Of a stretch of 64,000 nucleotides of DNA, positions 26,177-34,902 are shown one piece after another (the first letter of the stretch is position 1; each line of letters opens with the position of its first letter). Origin of the DNA: Microvirga makkahensis (GTDB taxonomy: Bacteria > Pseudomonadota > Alphaproteobacteria > Rhizobiales > Beijerinckiaceae); contig NZ_WURB01000002.1 of assembly GCF_009830105.1 (NCBI RefSeq), positions 62,001 to 126,000 on the forward strand, in the 5' to 3' direction. The position numbers were made by a program, and so were the translations under genes. The notes below the pieces were generated by a model. It was not told the origin of the DNA. It worked only from the letters and a program-made list of their open reading frames with translations, and did not search any database.

Positions 26177-26242
26177 ATGTTTGAATCATTGTCGCAGAAA
26201 CGGTACCTGACCCGCGCCGGGAGCCTGCAAACGGGCTCTTAA
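26177..26242 (+). CDS. micropeptide of the nine-copy RAG-x-L-x-x-G family (21 residues)
   Basis: Begins MFESLSQKRY and ends LTRAGSLQTGS. TTGAAT at 26140-26145 lies exactly 31 bases before the ATG; there is no ribosome binding site. The stop TAA runs straight into a GC-rich hairpin (GGGAGG 26251-26256 with CCTCCC 26271-26276, extended by GGGCC/GGCCC). It shares this layout with eight other units in the window and most resembles the copies at 59843 and 61759 (LQTG, LKTG). Confidence 0.6.
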   Translation: MFESLSQKRYLTRAGSLQTGS

Positions 26243-26401
26243 CCCGGCTGGGGAGGCGGGCCTCATAGGCCCTCCCGGCCGGGCGGAACTGCTCTCCCCC
26301 CACACTATGATCGATCCGGTGCCTGTCCGCAGGCCGCGGCTCCTTGCCATTCTTGGCGGGCTCGCCGCTCGGCCTCTATGCGGAAGGCCATGTGAGGTCA
26401 G

Positions 26402-26986
26402 ATGGACGACATACGACATGATGAACTGGCCATCACAGCCAGCGACAACCCGCGTGCAAACGCCTCCGACAGCAGCCCGAAGCCGCAGAAGGCCCGCTCG
26501 GTCGAGGTCGACGAGGACATGGCCTGGCAACGCCGGACGTGGGCGGTTCAACGGCTCGGCTGGCTGGTCATGGGCGGCCTCGTCCTGATCGCACTCACCG
26601 GCGTCTTCGGCCATGGCCCCGTGAGCTGGCAGCAGGCGAGTGACCCGGCGGGCCTGGTTCGCGTGGAGTACGAGCGCTTCGAGCGTCAGTTTTCCGAGCG
26701 CACCTTACGGGTCGATATCGCGCCTCAAGCAACCGTTGGCGACGCCCTTATCCTGCGCCTGAACGAGGCATTCCTCGATGCGGCCGAGGTGAAGGGGATC
26801 GTGCCCGAGCCACGCGAGGCGAGAAGCGTCGGATCAGATGTCGAGTACGTCTTCCCGGTGGCGCAGCCGGGCCAGCCGGCCACGATCAGGTTCGCGCTGA
26901 AGCTGCGGGAGACCGGCTCCCACACGGCCGAGATCGGCCTCGTCGGACGCGAGCCGGCCCGCTTCACTCAGTTCGTCTATCCTTAA
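26402..26986 (+). CDS. membrane-anchored protein of unknown function, paired with YetF
   Basis: 194 residues: a hydrophilic N-terminus of about 50, one membrane span (LGWLVMGGLVLIALTGVFG) and an outside domain of about 120 that looks like a beta sandwich (VRVEYERFERQFSERTLRVD, ATIRFALKLRETGSHTAEIG). The next gene, 18 bases on, encodes a YetF-like membrane protein, so the two probably act together. Proteins of this type are often found next to YetF in Hyphomicrobiales; role unknown. Confidence 0.7.
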   Translation: MDDIRHDELAITASDNPRANASDSSPKPQKARSVEVDEDMAWQRRTWAVQRLGWLVMGGLVLIALTGVFGHGPVSWQQASDPAGLVRVEYERFERQFSERTLRVDIAPQATVGDALILRLNEAFLDAAEVKGIVPEPREARSVGSDVEYVFPVAQPGQPATIRFALKLRETGSHTAEIGLVGREPARFTQFVYP

Positions 26987-27004
26987 GCCCTGGAGCCACA
27001 GATC

Positions 27005-27454
27005 ATGGATTCGGTGCTCAGAGCCGCCTTCATCTATTTCTTCCTGCTGATCGTGTTCCGCATCGCCGGACGGCGCACGCTGTCGGAGATGACGACGTTC
27101 GACTTCGTCCTCCTGCTGATCATCGGCGAAGCGACCGAGCCGGTGCTGCTCGGCGACGATCCGTCGGTCGTCCATGCAGCCCTCGTGATCATCACGCTGC
27201 TGTTCATCAACATCGCGATGTCGCTGATCAAGAGCCGCTCCAAGACCATGGAGAAGCTCATGGACGGCGTGCCGACAATCATCGTCGAGCATGGTCGCCT
27301 CATGCAGGAGCGCATGAACACGGCCCGCGTAAGCCGGGACGACGTGATGGAGGCCGCGCGCCGCATGCACGGCATCGAGCGGCTGGAGCAGATCAAGTAC
27401 GCCATCGTCGAGGTCAGCGGCGGCATCACCATCGTTCCGCAAGCGAGCGCCTAG
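27005..27454 (+). CDS. YetF/DUF421 family membrane protein
   Basis: 149 residues. Three hydrophobic segments in the first 75 residues, with the conserved RIAGRRTLSEMTTFDFVLLL and LLIIGEATEPVLLGDD, then a soluble C-terminal domain (TMEKLMDGVPTIIVEHGRLM, ARVSRDDVMEAARRMHGIER, KYAIVEVSGGITIVPQ). This matches DUF421 proteins of the YetF/YcaP type. Function not known; likely an envelope complex with the upstream gene. Confidence 0.88.
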   Translation: MDSVLRAAFIYFFLLIVFRIAGRRTLSEMTTFDFVLLLIIGEATEPVLLGDDPSVVHAALVIITLLFINIAMSLIKSRSKTMEKLMDGVPTIIVEHGRLMQERMNTARVSRDDVMEAARRMHGIERLEQIKYAIVEVSGGITIVPQASA

Positions 27455-27568
27455 GTCTGGCACGGCCGGCCTGCCCCCTCTCGACCCTCTGGAAACCTGC
27501 CATGAAACCGATGTACCGGATCCTCTACCGGCCACTCCCCCGAGCTTTGCGACGACGACCCCGGAGGC

Positions 27569-28054
27569 TCATGCCGCACCGCTCTGCAACTCGTCGGCGC
27601 TGTTGAGCACGCTGGCGGCGCCGAAATGGTGCTTCCACAGCTTCGCGCCCAGGTTGGCCGATCGGTCCAGGGACGAACCAACGGTCAGCCACTTCAGCAT
27701 CGTTGGATAAAGTCCGGCATCGAACAGCATGAAGCCAGCCGCAAGGCAGCAGGTCTCGGCCTGGATGCCGCAGACCAGGACGCGCTCGAACTTCATGGAT
27801 TTGAGATAGCCGATGAGCTCGGGTGGCGGGAGATAGCCATGCTTGACGAACACCTTGTGGGTTTGGACCATCGGGTCGTCGGCGGGTGCGGGCTTCCATC
27901 CAAGCTGCCGCTCGAACGGCGTCACCGACTCGTCGTGCCTCTCGACCGTCGCCACCGAGTGCATGGTTCGAACGAGCCGGGCAATCCCTTCCACCTGCCA
28001 CTCGGGCGGATGGAAGCAGGGTTGGACGTCGATCACGAGGAGTGCTTGTCTCAT
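27569..28054 (-). CDS. isochorismatase family hydrolase
   Basis: 161 residues from ATG 28052-28054. First strand ALLVIDVQPCFHPPEW carries the catalytic aspartate; the lysine lies in QTHKVFVKHGY and the nucleophilic cysteine in CGIQAETCCLAAGFMLFDAG. Members are nicotinamidase-like or isochorismatase-like amidases/hydrolases. The start is chosen on the family's N-terminus; the ribosome site is weak. It lies 136 bases downstream of homospermidine synthase, beyond a strong hairpin, so it may be transcribed separately. Confidence 0.85.
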   Translation of the reverse strand: MRQALLVIDVQPCFHPPEWQVEGIARLVRTMHSVATVERHDESVTPFERQLGWKPAPADDPMVQTHKVFVKHGYLPPPELIGYLKSMKFERVLVCGIQAETCCLAAGFMLFDAGLYPTMLKWLTVGSSLDRSANLGAKLWKHHFGAASVLNSADELQSGAA

Positions 28055-28121
28055 GAGGTGTGTTAGCGGGTATTTCGCTCCCGCGCCACCCAAAGCCTTT
28101 CGACGAGTCCGTTCCCATGAC

Positions 28122-28162
28122 GATATGCCCGGCAACCGACAATGCCGGTTGCCGGGCATATC
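28122..28162 (-). terminator. perfect 17-bp inverted repeat downstream of homospermidine synthase
   Basis: GATATGCCCGGCAACCG at 28122-28138 is exactly complementary to 28146-28162 with a seven-base loop. It is placed 29 bases past the stop of the homospermidine synthase gene on the minus strand and lacks a T-run. It may act as terminator or as an mRNA 3' end stabiliser. Confidence 0.6.
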
Positions 28163-28190
28163 ACGCCTTGGCCGGGTGGCGTTTCGGCTG

Positions 28191-29627
28191 TCAGGAAACC
28201 AGGACGTTCCGGAACTGCCACGGATCGGAGGCGTCGATGTCCTCCGGGAAGAAGCCCGGACGGTCGGTAAGCGGGGTCCAATCCGTGTAGACCCCGACGA
28301 CCGGGCCGAGATAGGGCATCTGCACCTCAAGGCAGCGGCGGAAGTCGATGTCATCGGCTTCCACGATGCCTGCGTTCGGGTTCTCCAGCGCCCAGACCAT
28401 GCCGGCGAGCACGGCCGAGGTGACTTGAAGGCCAGTGGCGTTTTGGTAGGGGGCAAGCTTGCGGGTCTCCTCAATGGAGAGCTGCGAGCCGTACCAGTAG
28501 GCGTTCTTGCCATGGCCGTAGAGCAGCACGCCGAGTTCGTCGATGCCGTCGACAATCTCGTCTTCCGTCAGAATGTGGAACGTATCCTGCGCCTTGCCGG
28601 CCTTGCCGAACATCTCGTGCAGCGACAGCACGGCGTCGTTCGCCGGGTGATAGGCGTAGTGACAGGTCGGCCGGTAGGCCACCTTGTCGCCCTCCCGTAC
28701 CGTGAAGTAGTCGGCAATCGAGATCGCCTCGTTATGTGTCACCAGGAAGGCGTGTTGAGCCTGGGACGTCGGCGTCCAGGAGCGGACGCGGGTGTTGGCG
28801 CCGGGCTGCAGCAGATAGATCGCGGCGCCGCAGCCCTTGTCGTGCGTGCGGCCGTTCTCCGGCATCCATTTCTCGTGCGTGCCCCAGCCGAGTTCCGCCG
28901 GCTGCAGGCCCTCCGACACGAAGCCCTCCACGGACCAAGTGTTGACGAACACGCCCATGGGCTTGGGCTTCTCGGCACGCTGGGTGTCACGCTCGGCGAT
29001 GTGAATCCCCTTGACACCGACGCGGCTCATCAGGCGAGCCCAGTCCTCGCGGGATTTTGGCACCTCGTGCTCGACCTTCATGTCCTTGGCGAGATTGAGA
29101 AGCGCCTGCTTCACGAGCCAGGACACCATGCCGGGATTGGCGCCGCAGCAGTTCACCGCCGTGGGACCGCCAGGGCTCCGGCGCCGGGCGTCCAGGATGA
29201 TCTCGCGCAGGGCGTAATTGGTGCGGGCCTCCGGGCCAGCGTTTTTGTCGAAATAGAAGCCCGCCCAGGGCTCGGCCACAGTGTCGATGTAGAGGGCACC
29301 GATCTCGCGGCACAGCTCCATGATGTCTCGCGAGGAGGTGTCCACCGACAGGTTGACGCAGAAGCCCTGCCCTCCGCCCTTCGTCAGGAGCGGCGTGAGA
29401 ATGTCACGGTAGTTCTCGGGAGTGAGCGCCTTGTTGACGAAGGTAATACCACGCACGTCGAGCATGCTGCGATCCTTGTCGTTGGGATCGATGACCGTGA
29501 AGCGGTTCTTGTCGAACTCGAAATGGCGCTCGATCAGGGGCAGCATGCCTTTGCCGATCGAGCCAAAGCCGATCATCACGATCGGGCCAGTGATGCGGCC
29601 GTGAACGGGCAAGGTGTCATTCTTCAT
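28191..29627 (-). CDS. hss: homospermidine synthase
   Basis: 478 residues from ATG 29625-29627, which gives the normal length of bacterial Hss (other in-frame starts lie up to 29717). NAD-binding motif IVMIGFGSIGKGMLPLIERH; conserved regions VNLSVDTSSRDIMELCREIG, YIDTVAEPWAGFYF, NCCGANPGMVSWLVKQALLN, ELGWGTHEKWMPENGRTHDK and CHYAYHPANDAVLSLHEMFG. The enzyme joins two putrescines (or putrescine and spermidine) to make sym-homospermidine in the cytoplasm. Separate SpeD and SpeE genes lie at 56.7-58.1 kb. Confidence 0.95.
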   Translation of the reverse strand: MKNDTLPVHGRITGPIVMIGFGSIGKGMLPLIERHFEFDKNRFTVIDPNDKDRSMLDVRGITFVNKALTPENYRDILTPLLTKGGGQGFCVNLSVDTSSRDIMELCREIGALYIDTVAEPWAGFYFDKNAGPEARTNYALREIILDARRRSPGGPTAVNCCGANPGMVSWLVKQALLNLAKDMKVEHEVPKSREDWARLMSRVGVKGIHIAERDTQRAEKPKPMGVFVNTWSVEGFVSEGLQPAELGWGTHEKWMPENGRTHDKGCGAAIYLLQPGANTRVRSWTPTSQAQHAFLVTHNEAISIADYFTVREGDKVAYRPTCHYAYHPANDAVLSLHEMFGKAGKAQDTFHILTEDEIVDGIDELGVLLYGHGKNAYWYGSQLSIEETRKLAPYQNATGLQVTSAVLAGMVWALENPNAGIVEADDIDFRRCLEVQMPYLGPVVGVYTDWTPLTDRPGFFPEDIDASDPWQFRNVLVS

Positions 29628-29980
29628 TTCAGATGGATCCATTCGCAATGAGCCGAGCCTCGTTGGAGGCGGCAAGAGGATTTCACCCGGGAGAACTGTG
29701 TCTGGACATCCGGGCATGGTTTGTTGGGATTGCCGTTTCGGCAGACGCCACCGGATCTATCGTTTGAGGCTGCTACGCCAACGAGCGCTCTTGGATCGTC
29801 AATCAGCTCGGCCCGCGAGACGCAAGGTTCATCGCCAGACGCGAGGGTGTTGATGGGATCAAGGAGCCGCCGATCGTCGCGGCAAGCTGGATGCTCGGCG
29901 ACCAAGGGTGCTGGGCAGACGGGAGGATCAGGTTATCTTTGGCCCCGAGCTCGGGATGCAACGGCGTGTTGAGCTCGGGG

Positions 29981-30046
29981 CTAATTGCCCGCGATCAGAT
30001 TCCCTGCTCGGTGCAGGCCACGACGGAAGGTTGCAAAGCTCAGCAT
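29981..30046 (-). CDS. micropeptide of the nine-copy RAG-x-L-x-x-G family (21 residues)
   Basis: Begins MLSFATF and continues RRGLHRAGNLIAGN to TAG at 29981-29983. TTGACA at 30079-30084 on the minus strand lies 32 bases before the ATG; no ribosome binding site. The hairpin GCCCCGAGCTC/GAGCTCGGGGC (29942-29952 with 29971-29981) begins within the stop codon. The 13-residue core RRGLHRAGNLIAG is identical to that of the copies at 36515 and 59125, and the DNA differs there almost only at synonymous positions. The surrounding 29628-30162 contains nothing else I recognise. Confidence 0.7.
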   Translation of the reverse strand: MLSFATFRRGLHRAGNLIAGN

Positions 30047-30162
30047 GATGGCCGGTTCATGATTCACTTCAGCCCAAATGTCAAATGGCTGAGCCTGGTT
30101 GGCGATCAATCCACCGATTGCAGGAAATCGAGACCTCGATGACGGGCCTCCCCGGCGGCTAG

Positions 30163-31311
30163 TCAATTCCGTCCAGGGAAAGCGATCTCGACGGACGTTC
30201 TCGGTCTGGAACAACACAGGAGAAGCTCTCCCGGCGCTGGGGGAATTAACGGTTCCTCGAAGTACTCCACCTCACCGCTGATAAGGCGGCTCGTGCACGT
30301 ACTGCAGACGCCCGCGCGGCAACTGAAAGGCGGCTCAAGCCCCACGGATTCCGCAAGGTCCAGGAGGGAGCGTGCGGCGTCCGGCCAGGGTATGGGTGCG
30401 GCAGAACCGTTGAATCTGACGGTCACGCCCGCACCTTCGTCCAGCTCAGTCGGCTCAGGCCTCGGAATAGGCGGAGCCTCGCGGTTGATAGTCTGAGCTG
30501 GGCCCGGACGATCATCGTCGGTGGCTAGAACCGTGGCGGGCCCGAAGAACTCATAGTGAATACGGTGCTTCGGAACGCCGAGACCCCGCAGCAGGGCGTA
30601 GTTCGCCTGCATGAACCCGGTTGGGCCGCACAGGTAGACATCGTAGTCGTCCAGCGGTAGGAGCGCCTGGAGCGTTTCCCTCGTAATCAGCCCCTTGCTG
30701 TCGTAGGCCCGAGCGTCCTCATCCGCATCCGTCGGCAAACGATAGCAGAAGTGGGTTGTGATCCCGGAGCGGCCCGATGCCGAGGCCAGCACCTCGTCAC
30801 GAAGGGCGTGAACTCTGCCGTTCTCGCAGGCGTGAACGAAGAACACGCGTCTCTCGGTGCCGAGTGCAAGCTCGTGCAGCATGCTGACCAACGGCGTCAG
30901 GCCGACGCCACCGCTCAACAGGAGCACCGGCCGAGGGCTCGTGCGATCGAGGCAGAATTCGCCACGGGGGCCATGGACCGACAGGATGGTTCCGACTTCT
31001 GCCTTGTGAAGATAGCTGGATCCTGCCCCCTCAGGGGCATCCGGCAGGTGCGGCGGCGGCATCTCACGCTTGACGCTGATCCGGAGGCTTTGCGTGAGGC
31101 TGGAGCTGCTGGAGATGCTGTAGTGACGAAGCAGGTTCCCGGCGCCGCCTGGGTCGGGTAGGCGAATGATGATGAACTGCCCGGGGATGAAGGGCCTGAT
31201 CGCCGACCCGCACGCAGGCGCGAGTTCAAGCGACATGATCGTGTCGCTTTCGCGGCGCTTGGCGACGATCGTGTAGTTGGAGAAGGACTTCTCTGCCGGG
31301 TCAGGAATCAT
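30163..31311 (-). CDS. Rieske-oxygenase reductase component (FAD/NAD domain plus C-terminal 2Fe-2S ferredoxin)
   Basis: 382 residues from ATG 31309-31311; the true start is uncertain because open sequence reaches 31479 and no good ribosome site exists. FAD-binding segment LLRHYSISSSSSLTQSLRIS, NAD-binding VLLLSGGVGLTPLVSMLHEL and DVYLCGPTGFMQANYALLRG, then a plant-type ferredoxin with FSCRAGVCSTCTSRLISGEV and a last cysteine in LLLCCSRPRTSVE. It passes electrons from NAD(P)H to the oxygenase encoded just upstream, as in VanB-type reductases. Confidence 0.88.
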   Translation of the reverse strand: MIPDPAEKSFSNYTIVAKRRESDTIMSLELAPACGSAIRPFIPGQFIIIRLPDPGGAGNLLRHYSISSSSSLTQSLRISVKREMPPPHLPDAPEGAGSSYLHKAEVGTILSVHGPRGEFCLDRTSPRPVLLLSGGVGLTPLVSMLHELALGTERRVFFVHACENGRVHALRDEVLASASGRSGITTHFCYRLPTDADEDARAYDSKGLITRETLQALLPLDDYDVYLCGPTGFMQANYALLRGLGVPKHRIHYEFFGPATVLATDDDRPGPAQTINREAPPIPRPEPTELDEGAGVTVRFNGSAAPIPWPDAARSLLDLAESVGLEPPFSCRAGVCSTCTSRLISGEVEYFEEPLIPPAPGELLLCCSRPRTSVEIAFPGRN

Positions 31312-31399
31312 CGGATCAGTCAGGTGCGGAGGAACGATCAGGTGCCGAGTGACCACAGAAGGCGCGGGAGCGCCCGCCGTGACCAGGATGCTGGCGGAT

Positions 31400-32437
31400 C
31401 TACTCAGCCGCCATGGGTTGCTCCGCCTCAGCGCTGATGAGCTGATCGAGGCGCTTGCGGAAGCGCAGCGGCCCGGCATCGATTTTGAGATCGAGGTTGG
31501 GCGTGCGTTTGTTCGCCATCCCCTCGTGAACGGCGGTCAGCACGGCCCGATCCTCCTCGAAGGCGCCACGCACCGACTCGGCAAACGCCCGTGACGTTTC
31601 CTCATTGTCGGCGTCGAAGTTACGCATCTGGAACCAGAAGTACCGCGTCCGATTCTCGTCGACGGGCGTCATGAAGTTGTACGAGTCCATCAGGAACACG
31701 TCGTCGTGCAGCGGCCCATCAGGGCCGCCCGTGCCTGCGGGCGTGAAGATCGCCTTGATGATGGCGTTGCTCGGGTGTCTGACCTCGTAATGTTGCTTGC
31801 GGTCGCAGTTCCCTTTGAACTTCACGAACCTGGCGTAGAAGGGGGCGACCTCCACGTCCATCATCCAACGGGAGACGATCACGCCATCCTCCGTCACGTC
31901 CGTCTGGAGCGGCGTCTCCTCGCAGGCGGAGCTTCCGAACGACGACTGGTGGACCCAGGCGACGTGGGACGGATCCAGAAGATTGTCGGTCATGTAGAGG
32001 TAGTGGCAGTTGATGACCATGGAGTCGCCGCGGTTCACGCCCCAGGCGGGATCGCCCCAATGGTCGACCTGGAAGATCGTCGCCGGATCGGCGAGTTCCG
32101 GCCGGCCCATCCAGACCCAGAGCAATCCGTAGCGCTCGACGATCGGGTAGCTGCGGACCCGGGCGACATGGGGGACACGCTCAGCGCCTGGCACCCGTGT
32201 GCAGGTGCCGGTGCCATCGAAGGTGAGCCCGTGATACCCGCACTCGACCTGATCGCCTTTCAGGCGCCCCATCGAGAGCGGAAGTTTTCGGTGGGGGCAG
32301 GCGTCCTCAAGCGCGACCGGCTCCCCGTTCTCCTTGCGATAGAGAACGATCTTCTCGCCGAGCATCTCGACCTGCTGCAAAGAGCGGGTGACCTCATGAT
32401 CCCAGGCGGCTACGTACCAGGAATTCTTAAGAAACAT
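31400..32437 (-). CDS. Rieske non-haem iron oxygenase, VanA (vanillate O-demethylase)-like
   Basis: 345 residues from ATG 32435-32437 (AAAGGG nine bases upstream). Rieske centre: Cys47 and His49 in CPHRKLPLSM, Cys66 and His69 in CGYHGLTFDG. Mononuclear iron ligands lie in TDNLLDPSHVAWVHQ (His158 and His163). VanA-type enzymes demethylate methoxylated aromatics; relatives act on other substrates, so the exact one is open. Transcribed with its reductase and divergent from a LysR gene. Confidence 0.9.
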   Translation of the reverse strand: MFLKNSWYVAAWDHEVTRSLQQVEMLGEKIVLYRKENGEPVALEDACPHRKLPLSMGRLKGDQVECGYHGLTFDGTGTCTRVPGAERVPHVARVRSYPIVERYGLLWVWMGRPELADPATIFQVDHWGDPAWGVNRGDSMVINCHYLYMTDNLLDPSHVAWVHQSSFGSSACEETPLQTDVTEDGVIVSRWMMDVEVAPFYARFVKFKGNCDRKQHYEVRHPSNAIIKAIFTPAGTGGPDGPLHDDVFLMDSYNFMTPVDENRTRYFWFQMRNFDADNEETSRAFAESVRGAFEEDRAVLTAVHEGMANKRTPNLDLKIDAGPLRFRKRLDQLISAEAEQPMAAE

Positions 32438-32528
32438 GCCGGTCATCCCTTTGTGCTGAACCCTTGCTGCCCCGCCGAGAATGGACGTGGGAGGACCGGC
32501 CAGCAATCGGGTGCCGCCTGCGTTTGTT

Positions 32529-32543
32529 TTTAGAAAAACTAAA
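32529..32543. promoter_or_regulatory. candidate LysR operator in the oxygenase/LysR divergent region
   Basis: TTTAG-AAAAA-CTAAA is a perfect five-base-arm palindrome in the 156-base gap between the divergent oxygenase and LysR genes. Its position and symmetry fit a LysR recognition box; it is not proven. Confidence 0.4.
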
Positions 32544-32593
32544 CACTATGATGGAGCGGATTGTGCCGGGCGGCACTCTGATCGGGTTGTGGA

Positions 32594-33532
32594 ATGGCTG
32601 AATTGCCCCCTCTTCGTGCGCTCCAGGCTTTCGAAGCTGTTGGCCGTTGCGGGAGCATGACCAAAGCGTCACGCGAGTTGAGCGTTTCCCCCGGCGCGAT
32701 TAGCCAGCAGATCCGTCTGCTGGAGGATAGGCTCGGTCTCCAGCTAATCGTCCGGAGCACCACCAGTCTGGCGCTGACCGAGATTGGGAGGCGGTACTAT
32801 AATACTATAACGAAAGGTTTTGAGGAGTTCCGCCGGGCCCAAGCCGAGATCGAACGGGCCCGCTGGTCGAGCGGGCTGGTCATCAGTGCACTGCCTTCGC
32901 TGGCCAGCAAGTGGTTGGCGACTCTTATCTTCGAGTGGCAGCATGATCACCCGGACTTGAGCATTCACCTCGAGGGGACCCACCTCGAACCGCGGCTGGA
33001 GGAGGATTGTACGGACTTTCGCATCACCTATGGGGATCGGGTGAGGAATTACGACAGCTCGGTCATGCTGTTCACCGACAGCGTCATTCCCGTCTGTAGC
33101 CCGAAACTGTTGGAGTCCGGCCCGCCGCTGAAGGCGCCGGCGGATCTCCTGGCCTATCCTCTGTTGAGCATTGATTGGCAGCCTCAGTTCCCATCGCCGC
33201 CGACGTGGCGCGACTGGCTGGAGCAGTTCGGCGTCGACTGCGGCAGCCTGCGCCATTCGTTCGTGTTCTCCCTGTCCAGCGTCGCCATTGAGGCGGCTGT
33301 TGAGGGGCGTGGCTTCACCTTGGGTCAGTGTGCCATGGTCGCCGAGGATCTCCGCGTCGGACGTCTGGTCGCTCCCTTCTCCTATAAGCTCCGGCTGTCC
33401 TCCCCGTACTTCCTTGCCTGGAACGGCCCGGTGTTCAGCAAGAATGGGGCACGGGAATTTCACCGTTGGATCGTCGGACGGGCGCGGCGTCAGGACCTGC
33501 TGAATGAACTCGTTGGCCAGTCGGATCCATGA
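32594..33532 (+). CDS. LysR family transcriptional regulator, GcvA-like
   Basis: 312 residues. The DNA-binding domain LRALQAFEAVGRCGSMTKAS, then LSVSPGAISQQIRLLEDRLG, resembles GcvA/AmpR-type LysR proteins. The effector domain has EDCTDFRITYGDRVRNYDSS and PLLSIDWQPQFPSPPTWRDW, consistent with the same group. Divergent from the Rieske oxygenase operon, which it presumably controls. Confidence 0.92.
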   Translation: MAELPPLRALQAFEAVGRCGSMTKASRELSVSPGAISQQIRLLEDRLGLQLIVRSTTSLALTEIGRRYYNTITKGFEEFRRAQAEIERARWSSGLVISALPSLASKWLATLIFEWQHDHPDLSIHLEGTHLEPRLEEDCTDFRITYGDRVRNYDSSVMLFTDSVIPVCSPKLLESGPPLKAPADLLAYPLLSIDWQPQFPSPPTWRDWLEQFGVDCGSLRHSFVFSLSSVAIEAAVEGRGFTLGQCAMVAEDLRVGRLVAPFSYKLRLSSPYFLAWNGPVFSKNGAREFHRWIVGRARRQDLLNELVGQSDP

Positions 33533-33656
33533 TCTCTCGCATGCGAGGTGCCCCTCGCAGGGCCTGACACAACCAGCCAATGCCAGGCACCGACCCACAC
33601 GATCACCTTGGCCGAGGCGTGCCAGCCCATGGGGGCGAGCCGCAAGCAGACCGTCA

Positions 33657-33809
33657 TCATCCGATCTGGTCGATGACAATCTTCCGAATTTCCGCAGGGG
33701 TCAGCGGGTTTGGTTGGGGTGCCCACGCCGGCACCGCGACCATCTTCGACTCCGTCGGCTCGAGCTCCTTTGATTTCTTAGATGAGAGGATTTTTCTTTC
33801 AGCCTTCAT
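33657..33809 (-). CDS. small protein of 50 residues, unknown function
   Basis: ATG at 33807-33809 has GGAG seven bases upstream. The frame MKAERKILSSKKSKELEPTE, SKMVAVPAWAPQPNPLTPAE, IRKIVIDQIG ends in two adjacent TGA codons. A charged N-terminus is followed by a proline-rich linker and a short helix. It lies 50 bases downstream of the broken Rnk-like gene, possibly in the same transcript. Coding character is good, family unknown. Confidence 0.6.
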   Translation of the reverse strand: MKAERKILSSKKSKELEPTESKMVAVPAWAPQPNPLTPAEIRKIVIDQIG

Positions 33810-33858
33810 TTTAGTCTCCGTTCCTGTTTTCAGCGTGCTTCGGTGGTTGTTGCGGATC

Positions 33859-34280
33859 TCAGGCGCTCAGGCCGGCCATGCGCTCGGGCTGGAAGTGCAC
33901 CCGCCGCACGGTCAGCCCACGCCATCCGCCCATTGGACCCTGCCACTCGATCGACTGTCCCTCCCGCAGGCCGATGAGCGCCGCACCGATGTAGGTCAGG
34001 ACCGAAACCCGGTCCGCATCCAGATCCTCCTCATCCGGATACACCAGGGTCATGCGGCGGATCTGGCCGGTCACGTCGTCCTGGTATTCGACGTCCGAAT
34101 GCATGGTGACGACGTCCGGCCGGATGGCCTCGGGGGCACGATTTCAGCGCGCCCGAGTTCGTCCGTCAGCATCCCGGCAGCCTTGTAGCGTTGGCTTTGA
34201 ACGCCTGCGTTCGCGATCCATGACAGCCGGTCGTAATCGATCGCAGAGATGGCGATGGGAGGTCGGTTTACCTGTTCCAT
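33859..34280 (-). pseudogene. Rnk/GreA-C-like gene with a single-base frameshift
   Basis: ATG 34278-34280 (GGAGGAG upstream) starts MEQVNRPPIAISAIDYDRLS, and the frame breaks near 34138-34143. Restoring one C in a run of five gives PEAIRPDVVTMHSDVEYQDD and an intact C-terminal domain (MTLVYPDEEDLDADRVSVLT, YIGAALIGLREGQSIEW) to 33859. So either a real frameshift or a homopolymer error. The full protein would be about 140 residues, of the Rnk type (GreA/GreB C-terminal domain, RNA-polymerase secondary channel). Second gene of a pair repeated at 51560-52443. Confidence 0.8.
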
Positions 34281-34344
34281 TGTCTCCTCCAAGAGGTCAC
34301 TGCGTCCAGCCGCAAGAACGCGTCGATTGTGTTGGTTCTTCGTG

Positions 34345-34902
34345 TCAGGACCGCCGGCAGATGATGACCGAGACCGGGTCGCTGGCCGGAAACGTCTCCA
34401 TCAGGGCATCGTCAAGCCGGCGCTCCAAGTCGTCCCGCGAGTTGTCGTGCTCATCGCCTGATTGGTCGGCTGTCGTTCGGGTAGGCTCCTCTTCATCAGG
34501 CAGAAGCCTGAACTGAACATCCTCTACCACGACCTCGTGCACGGGCCCGTTCGGGCCCGTCCGGAACGGCATGCGGTCGCCCACGCGCAGACCGAGGAGG
34601 GCTGTGCCCAAGGGCGTCAAGACAGACAGTTCGGCGCCCGGCCAGAGCAGGTCCTCTGGATAGACCAGAACGTGTGACATCGGCGTCCCGCGGCCGTTGA
34701 TCCGGTACGTGATCTTCGCGTTGGTCGAGACCACGTCGTCAGGCAAAGCGTCGGGATGGCAGAGCGAAGCCCGCCGCAACTCCGACATCAGGAAGTCGTG
34801 GTGCGGTCCGCGGTGGCGGCGCTTCAGGGCGGTCGCCGAGATGAGGCGGTTATAGTCGTCCGTTGCGATGGTGATCTGCGGCAACTGCATGTGCTCGTGC
34901 AT
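34345..34902 (-). CDS. Rnk/GreA-C-like protein with an extra C-terminal ETFPASDP motif
   Basis: 185 residues, AGGAGG before the ATG. Core: QITIATDDYNRLISATALKR, PDALPDDVVSTNAKITYRIN, VLVYPEDLLWPGAELSVLTP, LGTALLGLRVGDRMPF, the GreA/GreB C-terminal fold that can dock in RNA polymerase's secondary channel. Members of the Rnk type regulate nucleotide kinases or transcription. The last 35 residues add DDALMETFPASDPVSVI, a motif found at the tail of many rhizobial small proteins. First gene of a B-A type pair with 33859-34280. Confidence 0.82.
   Translation of the reverse strand: MHEHMQLPQITIATDDYNRLISATALKRRHRGPHHDFLMSELRRASLCHPDALPDDVVSTNAKITYRINGRGTPMSHVLVYPEDLLWPGAELSVLTPLGTALLGLRVGDRMPFRTGPNGPVHEVVVEDVQFRLLPDEEEPTRTTADQSGDEHDNSRDDLERRLDDALMETFPASDPVSVIICRRS

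Noticed and set aside
27843..29651. 602-codon open frame on the plus strand
   Set aside because: It is the antisense of the homospermidine synthase gene. The GC-rich sequence keeps such frames open; the product has no recognisable family.
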